Position numbers and translations under genes: made by a program
Assembly (NCBI GenBank): GCA_022616725.1
Contig: JAKEEH010000053.1
Coordinates: 1-38,866 of the forward strand
From: Limisphaerales bacterium
Lineage (GTDB): Bacteria; Verrucomicrobiota; Verrucomicrobiia; Limisphaerales; JAKEEH01
Direction of reading: 5' to 3'
DNA: 38,866 nucleotides
Shown here: positions 18,101 through 25,800 of the stretch, in pieces
Layout of the letters: each line of letters starts with the position of its first letter
Position numbering within the stretch: position 1 is the first letter of the stretch
Notes under the pieces: model-generated
What the model was told of the DNA's origin: nothing
Seen by the model: the letters and a program-made list of their open reading frames with translations, nothing else
The model's database searches: none

Positions 18101-19146
18101 TGCGCGAACCGGCGGTGCCCGCCTGCCTGCATCATGCAGTGAGCATCCCACCAGAACTGCGACGCATGGTTGATCTGCTGCGCGAAGCGCCGGTGCGATG
18201 GCTGGTCCACTTGCACCCGCTGCTCGACCGGCTGGACGACATTGGCAGCCTCGTCGTGACCCTGCAGAGCACGCAATTGCGCGCACAGGTGCAGTTCCCA
18301 TTCAAACAGGCGACATTCGCCGAGCCGAAAGGTTTTTACGCCGCTGCGCTCACCAAGGTCTTTGTCGCCCATCAACAAACCATCGCCAATGCGCGCGCGC
18401 AGGCCGTGCAACTCGATCTGAGCATGCAAACAGAGCCGAGCTGGAAGCTCATGCGCGAGCGCGTCTTCGATTTCGCCACGGCGGCCGATCTGATAGATGC
18501 GGCCCACGGACGCAGTGACGTAGCGCGGCTGTCAGCCCGCGAACTGGACCAGATTGCACACGTCGCCGGATGCCTCTACGAAAGCTTCGGCAGAGTCCCG
18601 GCCAAAATGCGCCTGCTCTGGGCCGAGCAGCTCAGCCAGTTCGATGCGCCGGTCAGCCTGCGCAACCTGGCGAGCCTGACGCGCTGGGGCCAGCGCTGGC
18701 ACGAGGAGCGTGATCCGCAACTGGCCGCGCAACTCGACAACCAGGAGCGCATAGCGCGGCGCGATATGCAGGCGCTGGTCGATTTTCTCTACCAACGGAT
18801 CGATCCGCGCATGACCGAAGCCGTCGGGCTGATCAGCGACCTGGTGCGCATCTCGATCCTGCTGGCAAGTCATGCCCCGGTCAATGAAATCATTTCGGGC
18901 CATCTGCCGAAGCCGGCGGTCGCCGTCAAAGGCAGCCTGGTCGAAGTAATCGCCGACCTGGCCAAAGTAAAGATCGGCATGGATGTCCTGATGTTCAACA
19001 ACCTGAACCAGGTGGTCGCCCGCGGCCTGGTCGAAGACCTGGGTGCGGGCCGCGCCGCAGCCCGGATCGTTCACATTTCGCAGCCGAGCGTCTCGCTGGA
19101 GCAAAACACGCGAGTGCAATTCACCCTGCGAAAGACGCCGGCATAA
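15151..19146 (+). CDS. Giant eCIS tail protein (1331 aa) with shared N-terminal domain and coiled coil
   Basis: The ATG at 15151 is coupled to the previous stop. Residues 34-117 (RLNLYQGRALTDVALQTEQD, SPGVITGLEAGV, GMALTASGEDVVV) are the third copy of the domain found at the start of the two genes before. A Pro/acidic-rich stretch occurs around residues 460-490, and a Gly-rich linker (GGLGNLGTIGSVGNIGGIA) near 670-690. Residues of about 886-963 are a heptad-rich coiled coil containing LLSKLRKSLDQVNARLQVIG. The C-terminal 350 residues are helical. It has no enzymatic signature. Candidates are an elongated fibre/cage component or, less likely, a tape-measure-type protein; sequence alone does not decide. 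The next gene begins 8 bp downstream. Confidence 0.72.
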   Translation: MNIKSKFKPLPGERAAAVFPPMVPFGERRWHRRLNLYQGRALTDVALQTEQDGRAGRLATSGQMLSPGVITGLEAGVEVKVVGDLQIEVWVHIAQGMALTASGEDVVVPKPIEVKLDDLPLVPTPALLARLNVANLKLADNSLGALRSRLDFPVAAVLVLQPVAAELIGNFDPDDPCEIDPNNDAFSDKQTADGCLPALYLWPGDWRQLPAPGTAWRNRIAYTIFNAELANGPDDFLPWEEAGAALLLIALGSAGRPSFVDRYSVVRAGGRPKRRSLLVEKSGSPFLWQARIQQFAEQMAEMASNNTPVNMMTADFSFLPPFGLLPKRAVPIVRRPPNQVPAEPPPNFFPAPFIVEATPIPVEELDAALAPAASLIPFDMGAASRVSGATETVRLLVPVPQTVFDPKLLVIESISQEFLNELNRLIRVRGQWLQRRAVVREKARALYLSITGSPLVFPSPDPEAIDADESPETAPLDPAEEPFGVAGGGQDVTLSEVQAFKAKYTKPDAFENIEIVNFDMDKLDQPLKSGLNITKGGLEDFIDQLQRKVKYVEDRIDISFTRTQTDIYRIRQIVLGSEAATKLATSPTLAAIAQGQTAIATRDDIEKYVARSKTQIKFGIPPTPAGGGPRIVGAVIAPDLQRQADFAAEMRDVSSTREPRADVSARPGGLGNLGTIGSVGNIGGIARPGLLTPGGTSVKPTLPVGDLIATPTLPGVVAGQVKVTPQDLSEQASIVGKPLDFRTVTISDRITQPAAPESKDFSVSNKHDVIKSLLEPADKSLVMHLDDIAIPGFHTYKADDKVDTVDILYSAFDEKSEKPLLVQRTRKVPKEITKTFKQIHDEKLLDGILQGRHDLDPTDGDEGAFFSASVRAIDHTVAILRLIEGRVKSYKTFISACEELLSKLRKSLDQVNARLQVIGNELAEARHDVSVARALIAEEEARLEAINGRRDEIVEKYVTFLAFSRVRAAAIATSAPTRPLDPGLREPAVPACLHHAVSIPPELRRMVDLLREAPVRWLVHLHPLLDRLDDIGSLVVTLQSTQLRAQVQFPFKQATFAEPKGFYAAALTKVFVAHQQTIANARAQAVQLDLSMQTEPSWKLMRERVFDFATAADLIDAAHGRSDVARLSARELDQIAHVAGCLYESFGRVPAKMRLLWAEQLSQFDAPVSLRNLASLTRWGQRWHEERDPQLAAQLDNQERIARRDMQALVDFLYQRIDPRMTEAVGLISDLVRISILLASHAPVNEIISGHLPKPAVAVKGSLVEVIADLAKVKIGMDVLMFNNLNQVVARGLVEDLGAGRAAARIVHISQPSVSLEQNTRVQFTLRKTPA

Positions 19147-19153
19147 TTTTTTC

Positions 19154-20866
19154 ATGACGGCTCATCCAACACGTCATGTCCGTACTCTTCGATTGAAAGC
19201 GTCCAGCGAAGACCTGGTGCGGCGCGGCGCGATCCTGCTCGAAGACGCTCTGCACACCGCGACACTTCCCGATGCAGGGCCTGGGAGATTACTGATTATC
19301 CGCTCGCTCGATTTCGGTGTGATCCGCAGTGATCAAAGCCCGTCGAGCATCGCGCTCAGAATCGAAGAGATACTGCGCCATCTCGGCTCGCTCGCCGTCC
19401 ACGCCGAAGCGGCTGGCGCAGCGAGCCGGCCCGCTGTCTACTTCCGCAACTCGCTCGAAGCCATCATCTTACTGGCCCGCCGGAGCGCGCGACAGGAGGA
19501 CACAGGCCAATGGTTCTGGCCTCTGGCCGTCAAGGCGTGGCGTCGCGAAATGCCACGACACGAAGCGCTGCGGACGCTGTTGGGCGAGGCGCTGCGGACC
19601 GAACTCGGCGCCGTGGCCGGCGCGACGATGCTGCGTGAATTGTATGCAGCGGGAGCGGCGGACGAATTGCTGGGATCATTGGGTGGGCAGGACGGCGTCG
19701 CGCTACTGCGCCTGTCCGGTCTGCCCGAATGGAGCGCGTCGAGCTTCCCTGCGGGATTCGTCGAACCGCATTTGCCAGCCGATGATCAGCGGCAGACGGC
19801 GCGATGGCTGCCGCTGATTATGCGATGGGTCGGGCAGTGGGGGGCTGAGGATGCACGCAGTCTCTGGCTTGCGGCGACGGCGCTGCTTGCCGAAAACCCA
19901 GGCCGACAGTGCGACCCGCGCCTGTCAATACGTACCCGCCAACTCGTCAATCTACGGTCTCGAAGGGTGAGAAATGAACACGTTAAAAATCATCTGCCCG
20001 ATCTGGGACAAGATGACATCTTGCCCCATGACAGACGGCGCACAGATACCAGGAAAGAGACTCCCACAATCAGCGAATCGATATGTGCTCAGGAGTCTGA
20101 CCGAATCGCCAGCCTGGCGAGCGACTATGTAGCCGAAGAAGGTGAAGCGCAAGCAAATCTGCCGCAATGGCATGACCATCCGCGACCGTCAGAGTTTGGA
20201 GGGCTGCTCTTCCTGTTGCCCGTGATGGTGCGGCTCGGTATGCCAGAGTGGCTCGGAGCGAATCCGGAAATGATCGAGATCGAATTTCCTCACCGGTTGC
20301 TGCGATGCGTGGCGAGCCTGTTCGCCGCGCCGGACGATGACCCGATCTTGTCAGCCTTGAGCGCCGCGAGCCTGCCGCCGCGCCGGTGCGAGTTCATCGT
20401 CCCGGTGCAGTGGATCGGGCGAATCGCGATCGGGCCTCTGCTGTTACGGAGAATCAAAGGTGGCGACGAAGACGACCGAGCCTGGGTCTTGTGCGATAAG
20501 ACCGGATTACTGCCGCTCGCACTCTGGCGAGGCCGAGCGCCGCTTGCCGTGCGCGAAGCGATCGGCGCAATCGGCTTGCGACGCGGGCCTTTGTTCGAAT
20601 GCGACGACGATCCGGACCTGTTGCTCCGCGCGTGGATCACGGCGATGCGGCGCTGGTGCCGCAGGTATGCCGGCATCGGATTACGTCAACTCGTGTGCCG
20701 GCCAGGACGTGTGCTGGCCAAAAGCACCCACCTGGACCTCATCTTCGATCTGAATCAAGCCGAGATGCGCATCCGCCGCTCGGGACTCGATCTCAATCCG
20801 GGTTGGCTGCCGTGGTTCGGCCGTGTCGTGACGTTCCATTACTTGCCTGGGGAGTCGACCTTATGA
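19154..20866 (+). CDS. Uncharacterised eCIS protein upstream of the ATPase (possible CIS tape-measure relative)
   Basis: 570 aa from the ATG at 19154, 8 bp after the previous stop; no strong ribosome-binding site is seen, so translation may depend on coupling. The first 60 residues are polar and basic. A FGGLLFLLPVMVRLGMPEWL segment near residues 350-370 resembles the conserved hydrophobic core of proteins annotated as contractile-injection-system tape measure, which also precede the AAA+ gene in related loci. The C-terminus carries a well-defined block with THLDLIFDLNQAEMRIRRSG and then DLNPGWLPWFGRVVTFHYLP. Similar endings recur in eCIS loci as I remember them, but I cannot verify this here. 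The stop overlaps the ATPase ATG by three bases. Confidence 0.6.
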   Translation: MTAHPTRHVRTLRLKASSEDLVRRGAILLEDALHTATLPDAGPGRLLIIRSLDFGVIRSDQSPSSIALRIEEILRHLGSLAVHAEAAGAASRPAVYFRNSLEAIILLARRSARQEDTGQWFWPLAVKAWRREMPRHEALRTLLGEALRTELGAVAGATMLRELYAAGAADELLGSLGGQDGVALLRLSGLPEWSASSFPAGFVEPHLPADDQRQTARWLPLIMRWVGQWGAEDARSLWLAATALLAENPGRQCDPRLSIRTRQLVNLRSRRVRNEHVKNHLPDLGQDDILPHDRRRTDTRKETPTISESICAQESDRIASLASDYVAEEGEAQANLPQWHDHPRPSEFGGLLFLLPVMVRLGMPEWLGANPEMIEIEFPHRLLRCVASLFAAPDDDPILSALSAASLPPRRCEFIVPVQWIGRIAIGPLLLRRIKGGDEDDRAWVLCDKTGLLPLALWRGRAPLAVREAIGAIGLRRGPLFECDDDPDLLLRAWITAMRRWCRRYAGIGLRQLVCRPGRVLAKSTHLDLIFDLNQAEMRIRRSGLDLNPGWLPWFGRVVTFHYLPGESTL

Positions 20867-22869
20867 AGTTTGATCGAACAGGCAGCACGTCAGAAATGGC
20901 GCCGCCAATTGAGGGCGCGGCAGTGGTAGCTTTGCCCGCCGTAACGCTCCGCGCCTATGCGTTGGCCGCCATTGCCTCGTGTCTGAACGTCGAAGAGAAA
21001 AGCGAAGTCATCGAGCTGCGCTTCCTGCACGAGCATCTGACCGTGGTCGCTCCCGGTGGTGAGCATTGGGTCGTCACTCTCCCCGATTATCTGAATCGGC
21101 CCGATAGTTCGGACCAGCGGTTGGTCGAGTTATCTGAGGCGCTGAGTTTGACGTTGACGGAAACCCTGGCGGTCGCACTGGCCGCAGCGGTCGAGGAAGA
21201 CCTGATGGTTGGGCGCGCGCTGGCGCATCTGCAATCGCCGGTAGGCGGCTCGCGACCGACGCTGGGTTTGTTGGCGACGGCATTGCTCGAAACAACGCCG
21301 CCCGGCGCAGGCCCTATCGAGACATTGTCCACAGGCGCCGGTATGCGCAGCGGCCTGCTCACACTATTGAATGAAACCGCGCCGCTCCCTGAACGCGCCG
21401 TGAGCGTGCCGGCCGCGATCTGTCTGGCACTCGGCGGTCACGACGCAGCCTGGCCTGGAGCAACCATTGGACTCGGCGAAACCGCGCCGGCCCTGTTGCC
21501 GCCCTCGATTCTCGAAGAAGCGAAGCGCCAAGCCGCCGGCTTGACCGCTTCGACGCAGCGATTACTCGTCGTGCGCACCGGCTCAGTGTCTGAAGGCAAA
21601 TCAGTCGCTGCCGAAATTGCGCGATCACTTGGGCGGCGCGCCGTCTTCATCGAGACGGAAAAGACCAATAGCCTCGGCCCGTGGCTGCTGCTGCGCGGTC
21701 TGCTGCCGGTCTTTCGCTTCGAGCTGGGGCCGGGCGAACGAAAGCTCATCGCGCCGATCTCCAGTTACGGCGGCCCGGTTATCGCGCTGTGCGGCCCCGA
21801 CGGCAGCGTCGAATCGCCGAACGGCGCGGCACTCAGTTGGTCGCTGCCTGTGCCCGGACGGGAGGAACGCGCAAGGCTCTGGGAACAGGCCTTGGGTGTA
21901 GGAGAACTCGCGGACGAACTCGCGCGCCATCACCGACACGGCAGCGGACGCATCGCACATCTGGGCCGACTGGCGCATCATCACGCGGTTTTGAAGGGCC
22001 GCGAACAACTGGTGATGGAAGATATCGTCGCTGCTTCGTGGTCTGGTGAAGGCGGCGGCCTCGACATGCTGGCGCAACCCATCCGCGACCGCATCGCCGA
22101 CGAAGCGCTGGTGGTGACCGAGCGTTTGCGCGGCGATCTGGAGATGCTGCTGCTGCGCTGCCGCGCGCGCGACAGCCTGGCGGAAAAGCTTGGCGCGTCG
22201 GCCACGGCGCGCTACCACCCCGGCGTGCGCGCACTTTTCGTCGGCCCCTCGGGCACGGGCAAAACGCTTGCCGCCGGATGGCTCGCAACAAAGATGGGCA
22301 TGCCGCTCTACCGAGTGGACCTGGCTTCGGTGACGAGCAAATACATCGGCGAAACTGAGAAGAACCTCGCCCAGTTACTCGCGCGCGCCGAACAGTCCGA
22401 AGTCGTGCTGCTCTTCGACGAGGCCGACTCGATGTTCGGGAAACGCACTGAGATCAACGAAGCTAACGACCGCTTCGCCAACGCGCAGACGAATTACCTG
22501 TTGCAACGGATCGAATCCTTCGACGGCATCACGATCCTGACCAGCAACAGCCGCGCCCGCTTCGACGAAGCCTTCGCGCGACGCCTCGACCTGATAGTCG
22601 AATTCCCTGCCCCCGGCCCCGAAGAGCGTCGCCGGTTGTGGCAATCGCACCTTGGTGAAAATCACGCTTTAACGCAAGCGGAATTAAATCAACTGGCGGC
22701 GACGGCGGATTTGTGCGGCGGCCACATCCGCAACGTGGTTCTGGCGGCGGCAGTGCGTGCCCGGACGCTCGGCCGTCCAATCGACTCTTCCGATCTGGCC
22801 CTGGGATTGATCAGCGAATATCGCAAACTCGGACGACAGTTGCCGGTCGAGTTGCGAGTCAAAGTTTGA
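20863..22869 (+). CDS. AAA+ ATPase of the injection system (Afp15-like), two modules, first degenerate
   Basis: 668 aa from the ATG at 20863, with GGGGAG at 20849-20854. The C-terminal module is a canonical AAA+ ATPase: Walker A GPSGTGKT at 461-468, Walker B LLFDEAD with Asp519 and Glu520, a TSNSRARFDEAFARRLD sensor/arginine-finger region and a C-terminal lid. An upstream segment at 240-247 reads GSVSEGKS, a Walker-A-like loop, but the matching Walker B position has no acidic pair (VIALCGPDGS), so the first module looks inactive. Afp15-type ATPases sit at the end of eCIS structural operons and are needed for particle assembly, probably as chaperone or remodeller. The next gene starts 30 bp downstream. 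Confidence 0.93.
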   Translation: MKFDRTGSTSEMAPPIEGAAVVALPAVTLRAYALAAIASCLNVEEKSEVIELRFLHEHLTVVAPGGEHWVVTLPDYLNRPDSSDQRLVELSEALSLTLTETLAVALAAAVEEDLMVGRALAHLQSPVGGSRPTLGLLATALLETTPPGAGPIETLSTGAGMRSGLLTLLNETAPLPERAVSVPAAICLALGGHDAAWPGATIGLGETAPALLPPSILEEAKRQAAGLTASTQRLLVVRTGSVSEGKSVAAEIARSLGRRAVFIETEKTNSLGPWLLLRGLLPVFRFELGPGERKLIAPISSYGGPVIALCGPDGSVESPNGAALSWSLPVPGREERARLWEQALGVGELADELARHHRHGSGRIAHLGRLAHHHAVLKGREQLVMEDIVAASWSGEGGGLDMLAQPIRDRIADEALVVTERLRGDLEMLLLRCRARDSLAEKLGASATARYHPGVRALFVGPSGTGKTLAAGWLATKMGMPLYRVDLASVTSKYIGETEKNLAQLLARAEQSEVVLLFDEADSMFGKRTEINEANDRFANAQTNYLLQRIESFDGITILTSNSRARFDEAFARRLDLIVEFPAPGPEERRRLWQSHLGENHALTQAELNQLAATADLCGGHIRNVVLAAAVRARTLGRPIDSSDLALGLISEYRKLGRQLPVELRVKV

Positions 22870-22899
22870 GCATGCAGCGTCTCGGAACACGAGCAGCTT

Positions 22900-25800
22900 A
22901 TGGAAGCCGTTTTCACTTCAAAGGCCAAAGAGAAATCCCATCGCACCCACGAGGCCGATGCTTCGCCGGAGACTGATCTCTCCTCGCCGCGTGGGACTGG
23001 CGCGACAGCCGGGCTGCCGCTGTTTTTGCGTGGCGCGGGAATCGCTACGGGCGGAGGCGGTTTTATCCAGCGGCAGCCGGAGCCGGGGATTGAAGAAGAG
23101 GAGTTGGAAGAAGAAGAGCTTCCGGTTCAAACCAAGCTCATTATTGGTCAACCTGCCGATGCCTACGAACAGGAAGCCGATCAGATTGCGGAAACTGCAG
23201 CCCATCAATCTGTCTTATCAAACAGTAAACCGGCCGCCGTTCCCATGGAAGCACGCGATGATCGCATCCAGCGGGCGAATGCCTCAGTTCCGCAACCGTC
23301 CGCTGGGTCGCCACTTCAGACGCCTGATTCAGGCTCGCCGCTCTCCGGGCGAGTCAGAGAAAAAGTAGAACCGCTGCTCGGCGCCGATCTCGGCCACGTG
23401 CGCGTCCACACCGGCGCGCCCGCCAACGATGCGGCACAAGGTCTGCGCGCCAAAGCCTTCACTTACAAAAACCATATTTGGCTGGGTCCACATCAAAACC
23501 CGAATGACGTGGGGTTGATGGCGCACGAGGCCTCGCACGTCATCCAGCAGTCGTCAGCACCGACTGGCCCGCAGCTTATCCAACGTAAGCCTGCCGATTA
23601 CCAACATCCCGAAGACGGCGGCGCAGTCCTGTCGCGAATGCAAGCGCGCATCCGTGAGGGTGCTGGCGATTCAGGGATCGAAATCGCCGCGGCGCCCGGC
23701 GGAGCAAGCCATGGGACAGAGCCGGCAGTCGCTCCTCCGGTTGGCGAAGCGGCAGGAGAAAATCCCGAAGCGGCTCGTGCATCCGCAATGGTCGATCGCG
23801 AAGAACTGGAGGCCAAGAAAGGTGAATTGCAGCCTGAGGCCAACCCGGACGTAGACCGTCCGGCAGAGGAGCGGCCGCGTGTTGAACAATCAGCCGGCGT
23901 CACGGAAGAAGTAGTTGACACGCCGGGTGAGCCTCTGGTCGAAGGCGAACAGGCGGAAGCGGCGACTGAAAAAGAGGGCGAGGGCAAAGAGAAGGAGGAG
24001 GGCAAAGGCGATGCGATGAGCGAAGCCGAGCAAGCAGCCGTGAAGGCTGATCAGGCTTTCGCGGCGGCCTCCGCGCAAGTGATGCCTTCGCCTGAATCGC
24101 CGGTCTCTCCGCCCGAACCGGTCTCGCCCGTGGATGCAGCGGGCATGCCGCTGCCGGATGACCCTGAGACGGAATTTGAAATTGCCGGCCTGGCTGAACG
24201 CGCGCAGACGCTGCGCGATGAGGGCTTGCATTTACGGATGCTGGCGACTCAGGAGCGTGGCAATGCCGAAGTCCTGCGCGGCAATATCGAGATGGTCAGA
24301 GGCGGCCTCAGTCAAGCCGAAGAGGGTGTGGCCAAGTCAAACGATCACTTGGCCTTCCGACAACAACTCGTCGGTCAGGCTCGCGAATCGCTGACCATCT
24401 CCGAGCAGAAAGCGCAGTTGGTCGCGGAACAGGCGCCTGATTTCTCCACCAAAGCTGACGAAGGCAAGGAAGAAACCGGACCAATGGCGAACGAAGCCGG
24501 CGAGTTGGCTGGCGAGAGTGCCGCCAACACGCCGGATGATCCCGAAGCCGCGGCCAACGCTCAGGAGCAGGGCGGCAAAATCAATCAAGCCGGCAGCGAC
24601 ATCAACACGACAGACGACGCGATTACGCAAACGCAAACCAAAGCGCAGAGCCTCGGGGAAGACGCCGCGCGCGCCCAAGAGATGAACGCGCAGACGCAAG
24701 AGAAGATCACGGCGATGGATGAGACGCTGTCGCAAACCAGCAAGAGTCTGTCAAGAATGGTCGGCCAGAACAGGGAGGCCCGCGGCCAGGTTGTGTCTAT
24801 GGAGAGCCAGCCTGACCAACTCCTCAGGCAGGCAGCCTCGCTAGATGAACAAGGCGCGGCGTTGATTCAAGCTTCATATGAGATTGAAACCCAACTCCGG
24901 CAAGCGCAAACCGGCTTTGAACGGGGCATGAAGTCCGTCCCTGGCTCGAAGGCATTGGAAGATCCCGATGAACAACCGGCGCCGAAGAGAGAAGACCAGA
25001 CCATTCAGCTTCTGCAGGAAGACGGCGGAACGCCTGCTGATCAACCGCCTACGGCCTTGCCTGAGTTGTCTGAAGCAATGGATGCCGGAATGAGTATACC
25101 GCTAGAGGCTGCGGTTCCGGAAACGACGTCACCACAAGAGTTGACCAGTCAATCCGCCGCTCAGTCGCCATCAGGCGAGGGGCGCTACGGAGAACGTGTC
25201 GATCTAGACCTTGCCAGCGGCCTGCCCTCATGGCTGACGGGCGTCGATCCGGTGTCAGAGCATGCGCGGATGAAAGCTCAGCAAGCCGAGCAGGAGCGGC
25301 GCAGAAGTCAGATCGCTCAGATCAATCAAATGGCGAACGGGAGATTTGAGAACCTGAGCGCCTCACAGAAGATGGGCATCGCGTTGCAACTAACCGGGCA
25401 AAATCTCTTCGGCTCTGTCAGCAACATCAGATGGCCCGGCTGGGGCCATCTGGCGCTTGGCCTGATTGATCCGCGCGGGCCGCTTATGGGGGTGGCTGGT
25501 GGCCTCAGCATGACGCTCTCGGGCGCAGCAAATCTCTTCAGCTCGGAACAGTGGGAGAGAGACCCTCTCGGTAACCTACTGAAATCCGCCGCCGACATTG
25601 CCACTGGCCTGACCATCATTCTTGGCTCAATCACCGCGCTGGCCGGCGTCATTATCGCGATAATGACTGCAATCACGATCCTCTCGCTCGGCACGGCGGC
25701 GCCAGTGACCGGACCGATAATTGCTTTCTGCGCCACTGTCTTGACGACAGTGGGAGGCTGGACGATCGCCGTGGGCAAAGTCGCGTTGATTCTGCAGGCG

